Shown: piece by piece, positions 42,442-50,160 of the stretch
Position numbering within the stretch: position 1 is the first letter of the stretch
Layout: each line of letters starts with the position of its first letter
DNA from: Streptomyces canus
Lineage (GTDB): Bacteria > Actinomycetota > Actinomycetes > Streptomycetales > Streptomycetaceae
Direction of reading: 5' to 3'
Length of the DNA stretch: 64,000 nt
NCBI RefSeq assembly: GCF_041435015.1
Contig: NZ_CP107989.1
Coordinates: 4,960,001-5,024,000 of the forward strand
Made by a program: the position numbers and the translations under genes
The notes under the pieces: model-generated
What the model was told of the DNA's origin: nothing
The model's input: only the letters and a program-made list of their open reading frames with translations
Databases searched by the model: none

Positions 42442-43376
42442 CGAGACGTGTCACCCTGCGGCGGCTGCTGGGGACGGGCGCCGCGACGCTCGCCTTCTCC
42501 GCTGCTCTCGCCTCCGTCGCCTCGGCATCCGACTGCCCCGGCGGCAAGGGCTGGGAGGACGGCGGAAGCTACAAGCCGGGTACGGGCGCCGGCTCGAAGA
42601 CCGAGACCGACCGCTGCGAGTTCTCCCTCGACGGCAAGAACTTCTTCGCCTCGGTCAAGGTCGACGACCTGAACCTGAAGCCGACCGACGACGGCAAGGT
42701 CCACGTCAAGGTCCGCGCGGCGGGCGACGCGTCCACCTGCACGGCCTCTCTCGCGTCCTACCGCGCGCACGGCCCGACGTTCGCCACCTCCGGCGAGCAG
42801 GTCTTCCACGACTTCGACACCGTGACCGTCAAGGCCGGCGCCGTCGACTCCCTCGACATCTCGATCCCGGACGTCGGCTGCTACGCGCAGATCGACCTCT
42901 ACCGGGGCAACACGAAGTTCGACGGCAAGCTGGACGCCAAGGACGGCCTTCCGCACGGCGACCTCCCCAAGGGCCCGGACCACCCGGTCATCAAGGACAA
43001 GCTGATCGCGGCCTGGAACGGCGGCACGAAGGACTGCACGACCACGCAGACGACGCCTCCGGCGACCCCGCCTGCCTCGGAGAGCACTCCGCCGGCCTCG
43101 GAGTCGACCCCGCCTGCCTCGGAGTCCACCCCGCCGGCCTCCGAGAGCACGCCTCCCGCCTCGGAGACCCCGTCGACGTCCACCCCGACCCCGTCGGCCT
43201 CGGAGTCCACGACGACTCCGGGTGCGCCCACCCCCAACGGTGGCGGCGGCGACAACCTCGCCGAGACGGGCGCCAGCAGCAACACCCCGCTGATCGCGGG
43301 CGGTGCGGCGGTGCTGCTCGCGGGTGGCGCGGGCATCGTGCTCGCCACGCGTCGCCGTAAGGCCTCGCGCGCCTGA
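42432..43376 (+). CDS. LAETG-anchored cell-wall surface protein
   Basis: The 314-residue protein has a twin-Arg-containing signal region (ARRVTLRRLLGTGAATLAFS). A folded domain (about 35-195, with three Cys pairs possible) follows, then five tandem TPPASES-type repeats forming a Pro/Ser/Thr stalk. The sorting signal is LAETGASSNTP, a hydrophobic helix and RRRKASRA. LAxTG is recognised by class E sortases of Streptomyces, so the protein should be linked covalently to peptidoglycan. The N-terminal domain is not recognised. The stalk repeats may vary in number between strains. Confidence 0.88.
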   Translation: MSIARRVTLRRLLGTGAATLAFSAALASVASASDCPGGKGWEDGGSYKPGTGAGSKTETDRCEFSLDGKNFFASVKVDDLNLKPTDDGKVHVKVRAAGDASTCTASLASYRAHGPTFATSGEQVFHDFDTVTVKAGAVDSLDISIPDVGCYAQIDLYRGNTKFDGKLDAKDGLPHGDLPKGPDHPVIKDKLIAAWNGGTKDCTTTQTTPPATPPASESTPPASESTPPASESTPPASESTPPASETPSTSTPTPSASESTTTPGAPTPNGGGGDNLAETGASSNTPLIAGGAAVLLAGGAGIVLATRRRKASRA

Positions 43377-43393
43377 CCCCTTTCCCACTGACC

Positions 43394-43425
43394 GGGCCGT
43401 CCCACCGTTCGCGGTGTGGGCGGCC
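43394..43425. terminator. Terminator hairpin between convergent genes
   Basis: GGGCCGTCCCACCG pairs with CGGTGTGGGCGGCCC with one mismatch or bulge, followed by TTTC. It lies between the LAETG protein gene and the DHFR-like gene. Confidence 0.7.
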
Positions 43426-43445
43426 CTTTCGGTTGTCCGCCGCGC

Positions 43446-44021
43446 TCAGTGAAGGGTGGGCCGGTAGACGAGCTCCTGGGTGTGACCGTCGAGCGTCCGG
43501 CTCTCCAGCAGCTCCAGATCGAAGTCGGCGGCACCCTGGAAGACCGGGTCGAGCCCGGTCCGGCCGGTGATGACGGGGAAGAGCGTGACCTGCACGCGGT
43601 CGACCAGACCGGCGGCCATCAGCGCCCGGTTCATCGCCAGGCTGCCGTGTGAACGCAACGGCACGTCGGACTCCTTCTTGAGCCGCGCCACGACATCGAC
43701 GGCGTCGCCGCTCACGACGGTCGCGTCCGGCCAGTCGAGGGGGCCTTCCAGCGTCGTCGACACCACGGTCGTCGGCAGGTTCCTCATCCGGGTGACCCAG
43801 GGGTCACGCACGTCGGAATCCTCGGTGCTCTCGGCCAGCATCTGCGCGAACGCCCGGTAGGTGGTGGCCCCGAAGACCATCCGCTGCTCCTCGCAGTAGA
43901 GGGCGAGCCGGTGGTCGAGCAACTCGGGCCCCTGCTTGCCCCAGTAGCCGGTCCAGTCGCCGCCGGCGGCGGCGTAGCCGTCGAGGCTGGAAAAGACGTC
44001 GAAGGTGTAGGTGGCGCTCAT
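43446..44021 (-). CDS. Dihydrofolate reductase-like (RibD C-terminal) family protein
   Basis: The 191-residue protein reads as the RibD_C/DHFR fold: TYTFDVFSSLDGYAAAGGDW, MVFGATTYRAFAQML, PTTVVSTTLEGPLDWPDATV and GSLAMNRALMAAGLVDRVQV. These stand-alone proteins are common in actinomycetes, bind NADPH and are usually of unknown substrate. It is not expected to be the main DHFR. ATG 44021 gives the standard N-terminus. Confidence 0.88.
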   Translation of the reverse strand: MSATYTFDVFSSLDGYAAAGGDWTGYWGKQGPELLDHRLALYCEEQRMVFGATTYRAFAQMLAESTEDSDVRDPWVTRMRNLPTTVVSTTLEGPLDWPDATVVSGDAVDVVARLKKESDVPLRSHGSLAMNRALMAAGLVDRVQVTLFPVITGRTGLDPVFQGAADFDLELLESRTLDGHTQELVYRPTLH

Positions 44022-44137
44022 GTCGTTCTCCGGCTTCTCGATGGGCTTGCGTCGTCCTGGTGGACCCGGCACCTCTCCGGAACTCATCGCCGTGGCCGCC
44101 ATGGCCCAATAAATCGAACACATGATTGAATTCGGGC

Positions 44138-44374
44138 ATGCGATCGTTCCCCGACGACCTCGCCCGGGCACAGCGGGAGTGGAGTGCCATCTACCACGAG
44201 CTCGCCGAGCGCCCCGGCCACACCGAGCTGCGCCGACGCCTGCACCAGCTGTCGGCCCAGGTCTTCTTCCATCCCCACTGGCAGCGAGGGCGCCCGCGCC
44301 CCGCCGAGTGGCGGGAACTGCGCGACCTGGGACGGTCGGGCATCGGGAACGCGAGCGAACGGTTCGAGCGATGA
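44138..44374 (+). CDS. Hypothetical small protein
   Basis: The 78-residue, Arg-rich helical protein contains DLARAQREWSAIYHELAERP and an aromatic/His patch (FFHPHWQRG). No known domain is visible and the Shine-Dalgarno sequence is weak. It overlaps the next gene by four bases (ATGA), so the two are probably translated together. The pair may have a joint but unknown role. Confidence 0.6.
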   Translation: MRSFPDDLARAQREWSAIYHELAERPGHTELRRRLHQLSAQVFFHPHWQRGRPRPAEWRELRDLGRSGIGNASERFER

Positions 44375-44643
44375 CGGACCGACGTGCGGGACCGTACGCC
44401 CCGGACGATCCTGAGGACATGTCCGGACCGATCCGCGTGATCGTGCACCCCCCGTCCCCCACCGGCGGCCGCCGCGTACGCGTCGACGGCGAGATCCTCG
44501 GCCTGGCACACAACCTGACCGACGTCGCGGAGTTCCTCCGGCGGGCGGGCCTGGAGATCGACGCGGCGGAGGTGGCGCAGTCGCCGTGGATCGAGTGGAA
44601 GGGGGGCGGGCCCGAGCACTGGGGCCCGGAAACGGGCGGCTGA
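44371..44643 (+). CDS. Hypothetical small protein, translationally coupled
   Basis: The 90-residue protein begins MTDRRAGPYAPDDPEDMSGP. Its core, RRVRVDGEILGLAHNLTDVA followed by EFLRRAGLE, suggests a small alpha/beta domain. It starts inside the stop of the preceding gene (ATGA overlap). An internal ATG (at DDPEDM) could give a shorter form starting MSGPIRVIVHPP. No family is recognised. Confidence 0.65.
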   Translation: MTDRRAGPYAPDDPEDMSGPIRVIVHPPSPTGGRRVRVDGEILGLAHNLTDVAEFLRRAGLEIDAAEVAQSPWIEWKGGGPEHWGPETGG

Positions 44644-44729
44644 CGGCTCAGAGAAAGCTGAGAGGTTGCTGTGCCAGGCTGGCGCGCCCGAGCCACGTAC
44701 CTCGTGGCGGATCCGCTGGAGGATTTCCG

Positions 44730-45248
44730 ATGGGCCTGGTCAACGGCCTCCCCGCGCACGTCCTGTTGGTGCACTTCGTCGTCGTACTCGTCCCCCTGAC
44801 CGCGCTCGCTCTGACGGCCGGCGCGATCCTGCCGAGGGTGGCGCAGCGCATGGGTGTCGTGCTGCCGCTGCTCGCCCTGATCACGCTCGTGAGCGTGCCG
44901 CTCACCACGGGGGCCGGGGAGTGGCTGGAGGAACACGTCGGCGACGACGCGCTGGTGCGCCGCCACGCGGAACTGGGCGACGGCCTGCTGCCCTGGGCGC
45001 TGGGCCTGTTCGTGCTCTCGGCCGTCATCTGGTGGGCGGCCCGCCGTACGGCCGCGGCCGGACCGGCCGCCTCGGGCGGTACGCGCTGGTCGACCCTGCC
45101 GGTGCGGGCCGCGGCCGTGGTGCTGTCGCTCGTGGTGTCCGCGGGAGCCGTCGTGGACGTCTACCGCATAGGCGACTCGGGGGCCAAGGCCGCGTGGCAC
45201 GGCGGCTTCTCCAAGACGGCGACCGGCACCGACGGCGACAGCCGCTGA
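44730..45248 (+). CDS. DUF2231-family membrane protein
   Basis: The 172-residue protein has four membrane segments and the DUF2231 pattern: GLPAHVLLVHFVVVLVPLTA, GEWLEEHVGDDALVRRHAEL with conserved His residues, then WALGLFVLSAVIWWAARR. Conserved His in the first segment and after the second suggests heme or metal binding within the membrane; the function is unknown. GGAGGA precedes the ATG. Confidence 0.87.
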   Translation: MGLVNGLPAHVLLVHFVVVLVPLTALALTAGAILPRVAQRMGVVLPLLALITLVSVPLTTGAGEWLEEHVGDDALVRRHAELGDGLLPWALGLFVLSAVIWWAARRTAAAGPAASGGTRWSTLPVRAAAVVLSLVVSAGAVVDVYRIGDSGAKAAWHGGFSKTATGTDGDSR

Positions 45249-45569
45249 ACGGCCCCGCACGGGACCGTCGGCGGGGCTGCTCGCTCCGCCGCGGGGGGCT
45301 GCGCGGCGCGAGGTGACGCGCGCACGCTCCTGACGCCGGCCTCCGCCCGGTCGCGCCCCGCACGGCGACCGGGTCCGTGTCACCTCGCCCGCCGACACGG
45401 CCGACTGCGGGCGCCGGGCACGTGGACGGCGCACGGGCGGCCTGGCCGTGGTCGGCGCGGGCGACCACGCGATGCCGCGCCGGCACCGCCTCCGGCGACG
45501 ACGGCCACGGCCGTCGTCGCCCGCCTGCTCGACCCCGATGGCACCCCCCGACCCGTTGCCCGGGGACAG
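45249..45569. other. Intergenic stretch, no supported gene
   Basis: The stretch is very GC-rich. Frames across it give only Arg/Pro-rich, low-complexity translations on both strands, and no clear promoter, operator or RNA gene was seen. Confidence 0.5.
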
Positions 45570-46481
45570 CTACGGCGCCGGGGACTTCCCCGTGCTCCGA
45601 CCACGGGCCCCCGCGAGTTCCGCCGCGAACTGCGCTCCCGTGAGCAGGGCCAGGTTCGACAGCCACAGCCAGATCAGGAAGACGACGACGCCGGCGAGCG
45701 AGCCGTAGAGCCGGCTGTAGGCGCCGAGCGTCGAGGCGTACGCCGAGAAGCAGGCGGAGACCGTCAGCCACAGGGCCGCGGCGAGCGCCCCGCCCGGCAG
45801 GCTGTGGCCGCGCCGGCGCGCCGGTGCCGGGCCGGTGCGGAACACGACCACGACCAGGAGCGCCACCAGGCACAGCAGCACGGGCCAGCGCAGCAGGCTC
45901 CACGCCCAGGAGGCGGTGCCGTCCACGCCCAGGGTGCGGCCCGCGGCCTGCGCGAGCGGGCCGGTCAGCAGCAGGGTGAGCGAGCCGACCAGGAGCAGCC
46001 CGAGCAGCAGGAGCGCGGTGAGCGCGATGCGGGGAGCCGTGCGCCAGGGCGAACGCCGGTCCTCGACGCGGTGCATGCGGTGCAGGGAGCGGCGGAAGAC
46101 GGCGAGGTAGCTGGACGCCGACCACAGGGCACTGGCCGCACCGGCCGCCGGCAGGGGCCAGGCCGTGCGGCCGTTGCCGAGCGCGTGGGTCAGGACGGAG
46201 TGCAGGTCGGTACCGGACTCGGCGGGGGCGTACGCGGTGACGTGCCGGACGAACTCCTCCGCCGTGTCCGGGCTGATCATGCCGAACGCCAGGACGGTGG
46301 CGAGCATCGCCGGCAGCACCGCGAGGATCGCGTAGTACGTCAGCGCCGCCGCGTCGTCCGAGAGATCGTCGTTCCACAGCGACACCGGGGTGCGGCGCAG
46401 CGCGGGCCACCAGGCGGCGGGCGGCCGGGGCCACCGGCGTCGGGGCCGGCGGGCGGCGCCGGAGCAGGGTTCAGCGGACAT
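45570..46481 (-). CDS. YihY/BrkB-family membrane protein
   Basis: The 303-residue protein has six membrane segments and the family pattern: WNDDLSDDAAALTYYAILAV at the N-terminus, ASALWSASSYLAVFRRSLHR in the middle and LGAYSRLYGSLAGVVVFLIW near the end. YihY/BrkB proteins are membrane proteins of uncertain activity. Here it is the last gene of the Asp23 operon and overlaps the gene before it by 11 bases, suggesting that it works in the same envelope-stress system. Confidence 0.88.
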   Translation of the reverse strand: MSAEPCSGAARRPRRRWPRPPAAWWPALRRTPVSLWNDDLSDDAAALTYYAILAVLPAMLATVLAFGMISPDTAEEFVRHVTAYAPAESGTDLHSVLTHALGNGRTAWPLPAAGAASALWSASSYLAVFRRSLHRMHRVEDRRSPWRTAPRIALTALLLLGLLLVGSLTLLLTGPLAQAAGRTLGVDGTASWAWSLLRWPVLLCLVALLVVVVFRTGPAPARRRGHSLPGGALAAALWLTVSACFSAYASTLGAYSRLYGSLAGVVVFLIWLWLSNLALLTGAQFAAELAGARGRSTGKSPAP

Positions 46482-46797
46482 ACGGCACGCGGTGCGACAC
46501 GGCACTCGGGCGGACCCGGGCGCGCACTTCGCAGGGCACCGCCGCCTGTTCGGCCTCCTCGGTCACCGCGCGCGGGCCGGGCAGGACGGCATCCGGGGGT
46601 GTGTCCGGTTCCCGCCGGACGCGCAGGCCGCCCTCCGGCCGCTGTCCCGGCCGGGTCAGCACGCGGACCCGGTTGCGGGCGACGCCGGGAAGGACGGACA
46701 AACGCGCCGTCAGTGCCTCGGCCGGCGCCCGCGGACGGACCCTGCGCACCGCCCGTTCCGAAACGGTGGTGGTGCCCCGCTGAGCGGCGGCGGTCAT
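46471..46797 (-). CDS. Asp23-like partner protein, degenerate
   Basis: The 108-residue basic protein starts TAAAQRGTTTVSERAVRRVR, an opening often seen in short Asp23/Gls24-operon proteins of Streptomyces. The remainder is Arg/Pro/Val-rich and poorly conserved, possibly because the domain has decayed. It overlaps both neighbours (four bases with the upstream gene, 11 with YihY), so it belongs to the Asp23 operon. Function unknown. Confidence 0.6.
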   Translation of the reverse strand: MTAAAQRGTTTVSERAVRRVRPRAPAEALTARLSVLPGVARNRVRVLTRPGQRPEGGLRVRREPDTPPDAVLPGPRAVTEEAEQAAVPCEVRARVRPSAVSHRVPYVR

Positions 46798-46979
46798 CGG
46801 CGGCTCCGTTCGAAGACGTCCCGTACGTCCTGGACGCCACCGCCGCGCTCGACCCACCGGCCCAGCGCCCAGCCCAGGCCGCCGAGCGCGGCCACCAGCA
46901 GGAAGGCGCCGAAGCCGCCGAAGAACCCCGCGAACGCCAGGGCCATGCCCGCGACCATCCCCGTGAACGGTGTGCTCAT
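46794..46979 (-). CDS. Small Gly/Ala-rich membrane protein of the Asp23 operon (DUF2273-like)
   Basis: The 61-residue protein has two adjacent hydrophobic helices (FTGMVAGMALAFAGFFGGFG; AFLLVAALGGLGWALGRWVE) and a charged C-terminus. DUF2273/AmaP-type membrane anchors accompany Asp23 genes and tether the soluble Asp23 protein to the membrane; this gene fits that position and size. ATG 46979 is preferred to a longer frame. Confidence 0.75.
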   Translation of the reverse strand: MSTPFTGMVAGMALAFAGFFGGFGAFLLVAALGGLGWALGRWVERGGGVQDVRDVFERSRR

Positions 46980-47034
46980 TCCCCTCCGCCTCTCACCCGG
47001 ATCCACTCCTGTCTGCTTCCGCGCCGGGCCGCGT

Positions 47035-47559
47035 TCACTCCACCCGGGTCCCGGTCTGCTGCGAGGTGTCCTCCTTGTCCTCCTTGTCCTCCTCGTCCTC
47101 CGGCAGCCGGACGTCGTTGACCGTGACGTTGGCCTCGACGACCTCCAGGCCGGTGATGCGCTCCACCGCGGCGATGACGTTCTCCCGGACGTCCTGTGCC
47201 ACGTCCATGACGGGTGCCCCGTACTCGACGACGAGGTCGAGATCGATGGCGGTCTGCCGCTCGCCGACCTCGACCTTCACGCCCCGTCCCACGTTGGGAC
47301 GGCCACCGGGCACCCGGTCGCGTACGGCGCCGACGGTGCGGGACAGGCCACCGCCCATGTCGTACACACCCGGGATCTCCCGGGCGGCGATGCCGGCCAC
47401 CTTCAGGACGACGATGTCGGCGATGGAGGTGCGGCCACGGTTCGCGGCCGGCTGGTCGATCCCGGCCCTGCCGTCGGACACGGACGTGGTGGCCCGGGAC
47501 GTCTCACCGTTACGAGGGGTGGACATGTCCTTGGCGACGGGTGCGGTCTGTGTGGTCAT
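47035..47559 (-). CDS. Asp23/Gls24-family envelope-stress protein
   Basis: The 174-residue protein has a central Asp23 domain: RTSIADIVVLKVAGIAAREI, TAIDLDLVVEYGAPVMDVAQ and VIAAVERITGLEVVEANVTV, followed by NDVRLP. The termini are disordered, and the C-terminus has acidic EDEEDKEDKED repeats. Asp23 proteins gather at the membrane and are needed for envelope homeostasis. It is the first gene of an operon with a membrane anchor-like gene, an Asp23-like partner and YihY. It is divergent from an ECF sigma factor gene. Confidence 0.92.
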   Translation of the reverse strand: MTTQTAPVAKDMSTPRNGETSRATTSVSDGRAGIDQPAANRGRTSIADIVVLKVAGIAAREIPGVYDMGGGLSRTVGAVRDRVPGGRPNVGRGVKVEVGERQTAIDLDLVVEYGAPVMDVAQDVRENVIAAVERITGLEVVEANVTVNDVRLPEDEEDKEDKEDTSQQTGTRVE

Positions 47560-47789
47560 GTCGTGCTTCCCTTCTGCCGTGCTGCTCGGTTGCTCTCTCC
47601 TTCCTTGGACCCGCCCCGGCCGGCTCTGTGACGCGCTGGTCCGCGACCGCTTCGGCTGCGGATATCCGGTTCACCGCTTTTTCCACGCGCCCGCTGCGTC
47701 CATGGGACGCCCTGGTTGCGAAGTCCTCCGTAACGGGGAGGACGCAGCCGTGTCCAACCCTCGGAAGACCGGACGAGAGGAGCCGCCCA

Positions 47790-48374
47790 GTGGCGGGGGC
47801 CCGCACACAGAGCGCACCACCGGACACCCGGGCCGACACCGACGACGCCCTCCTGGCGGTCCGGGCCGCGGAGGGGGACGAGGCCGCCTTCGCCGTGCTC
47901 GTGCAGCGGCACGCCCCGGCGCTGCTCCGGCTCGCCACGAGTCTGCTCGGGACCGCGGCCGAGGCGGAGGACGCCGTACAGGACGCCTTCCTCAGCGCCT
48001 GGCGCAGGCTTCCCGAGTTCCAGGGGCGCGCCGCCTTCGGCACCTGGATGTACCGGATCGTCACCAACCGCTGCCTGAACGTCCTGCGGGCCCGCAGACC
48101 CGTGGCCCCGCTGGAGGCGGCGGGCGAGGTTCCCGCGGCCGAACACACCGTCTCCCCGGCCCGTATCACCGAGGGCCGCGACGCGGTGCGCGAACTGCGG
48201 GACGCGCTGGACCTGTTGTCGGCGGAACAGCGCGCCTGCTGGGTCCTGCGGGAACTGGACGGCCGGTCCTACGAGTTCGTCGCGGACGCGGTCGGCATCA
48301 GCCAGGAGGCCGTCCGCGCCCGTGTCTTCCGCGCACGCCGTTGTCTGACACAAGCACTGGGGGCCTGGCGATGA
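47790..48374 (+). CDS. ECF sigma factor of the Asp23 locus
   Basis: The 194-residue protein has region 2 (EGDEAAFAVLVQRHAPALLR; AEDAVQDAFLSAWRRLPEFQ) and region 4 (LSAEQRACWVLRELDGRSYE; VADAVGISQEAVRARVFRAR). GAGAGGAG lies shortly before GTG 47790. Its stop overlaps the ATG of the zinc-finger/Asp23 fusion gene. By position it should transcribe the divergent Asp23 operon and its own operon, under control of the next gene's product. Confidence 0.93.
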   Translation: MAGARTQSAPPDTRADTDDALLAVRAAEGDEAAFAVLVQRHAPALLRLATSLLGTAAEAEDAVQDAFLSAWRRLPEFQGRAAFGTWMYRIVTNRCLNVLRARRPVAPLEAAGEVPAAEHTVSPARITEGRDAVRELRDALDLLSAEQRACWVLRELDGRSYEFVADAVGISQEAVRARVFRARRCLTQALGAWR

Positions 48375-49015
48375 CCGTCCACACCGACCCGCCGAACCGG
48401 GCGTCCGGCCACGGCGCCGACGACGAAGTCCTGCCGTGTGGACGGCTGTTGTCGAGAACCTGGGAGGACTGGGAGCAACGGCCCGACGACGCGCACCTGC
48501 GGTCCTGCCCGTACTGCCGGGACGCCGTGCGCGAACTCGACCGGCTGGAGTCCGCCGTGCGCGACCTGCGCACGGAGGGGGTGGGCGGCTCCTTGTACGA
48601 CGCCGAGCCGCTGACCCGGCGGATCATGGACGTGGTCCGTATGGAACTGCGTCCCGGCCGTCCCCTGCCCCTCGGCGAGCCCGCCGAGGACCTGTGGATC
48701 ATGGAGGCGGTCGCGGCCCGCACCCTGCGTGCGGCGGCCGAGACGGTCGCCGGCGTCCGGGCCGGATCCTGCCGTCTCCTCGATGCCGGTACGGACGACG
48801 CCGGTACGGACGGCGTCGTCGAAGGGGTCGGCGTCCGCCTCGACATCCACGCCCCGGACGGCGCCCCGCTGCCGGAACTCGCCGCACAGGTGCGGGAACG
48901 GGTGTGGGAGGCCGCCGACCGTGAGCTGGGTCTGGTCGTCGCGGTGGTGGACATCCGTGTCACCGACCTGGTCCCCGCGGGAACCGAGCACGGTCAGGAG
49001 GGCCGTACACGATGA
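48371..49015 (+). CDS. ZAS-type anti-sigma motif fused to an Asp23-like domain
   Basis: The 214-residue protein has an N-terminal zinc-binding motif HLRSCPYC (HxxxCxxC, as in ZAS anti-sigma factors), followed by helices (ELDRLESAVRDLR). Residues about 105-205 align in pattern with the neighbouring Asp23 protein: LWIMEAVAARTLRAAAETVA and VRLDIHAPDGAPLPELAAQV, ending VVAVVDIRVTDL. No membrane segment is visible. Coupling to the sigma gene (ATGA overlap) argues that it is the sigma factor's regulator, with the Asp23 domain acting as the sensor. Confidence 0.82.
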   Translation: MTVHTDPPNRASGHGADDEVLPCGRLLSRTWEDWEQRPDDAHLRSCPYCRDAVRELDRLESAVRDLRTEGVGGSLYDAEPLTRRIMDVVRMELRPGRPLPLGEPAEDLWIMEAVAARTLRAAAETVAGVRAGSCRLLDAGTDDAGTDGVVEGVGVRLDIHAPDGAPLPELAAQVRERVWEAADRELGLVVAVVDIRVTDLVPAGTEHGQEGRTR

Positions 49016-49380
49016 CCTTCGACACTGCGGACACCGCGGATCCCGCGCACGCGGCCCTCGTGGAGCAGGCCGCCGCGGCCGCGGCGGGCGTGAGCGGCGT
49101 GGCCTTCCTCCGGCCGGGCCTGGCCGACCGGCTGCGCTCCGTCCGGCACCGGGCCACGAACGGCAACAACAGCAACAGCGGAAGGCCCGCCGGGGTGCGG
49201 ATGACCCGCCCGGACGCCGACAGCCCCTGGCACGTGGAGATCCATGTCGTCGCCCTCCGGGAGGCCAGGACGGTGGACGTGGCCCGCGCCGTGCGGGTCA
49301 CCGTCGCACGCCGGCTGGGGGCCCTGTCGCCCCCGCAGCCCGCGCCGCGGATCACCGTGACGGTCACGGGCCTCGTCTGA
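49012..49380 (+). CDS. Asp23-like short protein
   Basis: The 122-residue protein is translated from an ATG overlapping the previous stop. It has an Ala-rich N-terminal helix (LVEQAAAAAAGVSGVAFLRP) and the closing part HVEIHVVALREARTVDVARA then RITVTVTGLV, which resembles the last strands of an Asp23 domain. It is the third gene of the sigma factor operon and may form mixed complexes with the other Asp23-domain proteins of the locus. Confidence 0.75.
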   Translation: MTFDTADTADPAHAALVEQAAAAAAGVSGVAFLRPGLADRLRSVRHRATNGNNSNSGRPAGVRMTRPDADSPWHVEIHVVALREARTVDVARAVRVTVARRLGALSPPQPAPRITVTVTGLV

Positions 49381-49496
49381 GCACCCGGTGGCGGTTTCGA
49401 CGGTGACGCCCCTGCCCGCCGCGCCGTCGACACCCCTGCCACTGCTGTGACCCAGGTCTCACCAGGCGGCCCTGCTGTCTCCGTACCTCCACCGGC

Positions 49497-49844
49497 TCAG
49501 GACACCTGCGCCAACAGCACCCGCACCGCCTCGTCCACCACCCGGTACCGCACCACGCGCCCCTCCTTCTCCCCCGCCACCACCCCGGCCGCCCGCAGCA
49601 GCCGTAGCGCCTGCGACACGGCGGGGTCGTTCATTCCCGTCGCGATCGCGAGGTCGGAGACCGCCAGCGGGCCGGTCCGGTGCAGGGCGAGCAGGAGGGA
49701 GAGGCGGTTCGGGTCGGCCAGGAGGGCGAAGCGGTCGGACCAGGTGCGGACGTGTCCCGGGTCGCCGATCGCGGCGATGGCGTCGCACACCCGGTGTCCG
49801 TCGATGGTGCGGCGGTCGGCTCGGTCGGCCGGGACGAGGTGCAT
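49497..49844 (-). CDS. ArsR/SmtB-family metalloregulator
   Basis: The 115-residue winged-helix protein has the recognition core LAVSDLAIATGMNDPAVSQA and LRLLRAAGVVAGEKEGRVVR. There are His/Asp residues near the N-terminus (MHLVPADRADRRTIDGHRVC) and again in IGDPGHVRTW, suitable as nickel/cobalt ligands as in NmtR-type members. GAGGA eight bases upstream supports ATG 49844. It is divergent from the cobalt transporter gene, with an operator-like palindrome just upstream, so it probably senses excess cobalt or nickel. Confidence 0.88.
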   Translation of the reverse strand: MHLVPADRADRRTIDGHRVCDAIAAIGDPGHVRTWSDRFALLADPNRLSLLLALHRTGPLAVSDLAIATGMNDPAVSQALRLLRAAGVVAGEKEGRVVRYRVVDEAVRVLLAQVS

Positions 49845-49880
49845 GGGCCACATCCTCGCAGGCAGCCTTGTGTGATCTTC

Positions 49881-49898
49881 CATACCTGCGCAGGTGTG
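49881..49898. promoter_or_regulatory. ArsR-type operator
   Basis: CATACCTGCGCAGGTGTG is an almost perfect 18-bp palindrome 37 bp upstream of the ArsR start and just before the riboswitch. It has the size and symmetry of ArsR/SmtB operators. Confidence 0.55.
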
Positions 49899-49940
49899 CA
49901 GCTATGCAGGAGACCCCGCCCCCGCCTACGGTGGGCGGGC

Positions 49941-50124
49941 CGTGGTGCTCGGGAAGCCGGTGACGACCCCTCAAAGGTCCATGCCGGTGCGGCCCTCGCC
50001 ACTGTGATCGGGGAGTTTCCCTCCCACGTCCCTCGCGGGACAGCCACTGGCCGTCACCATCGGGCCGGGAAGGCGGGCAGGGAAACGCACGACCCGTAAG
50101 CCAGGAGACCGGCCACGGCAGCTC
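49941..50124 (+). ncRNA. Cobalamin (B12) riboswitch
   Basis: The order of conserved blocks is diagnostic: GGGAAGCCGGTGA, then GCCACTGTGATCGGGGAG, then GCCACTGG, CCGGGAAGGCGGG and finally AAGCCAGGAGACCGGCC (the B12 box). It lies in the leader of the cobalt transporter gene and should reduce its expression when adenosylcobalamin is plentiful. Confidence 0.95.
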
Positions 50125-50160
50125 ACGCGTTCATCCACGAGGTGCTGGAGTGACCACCGT

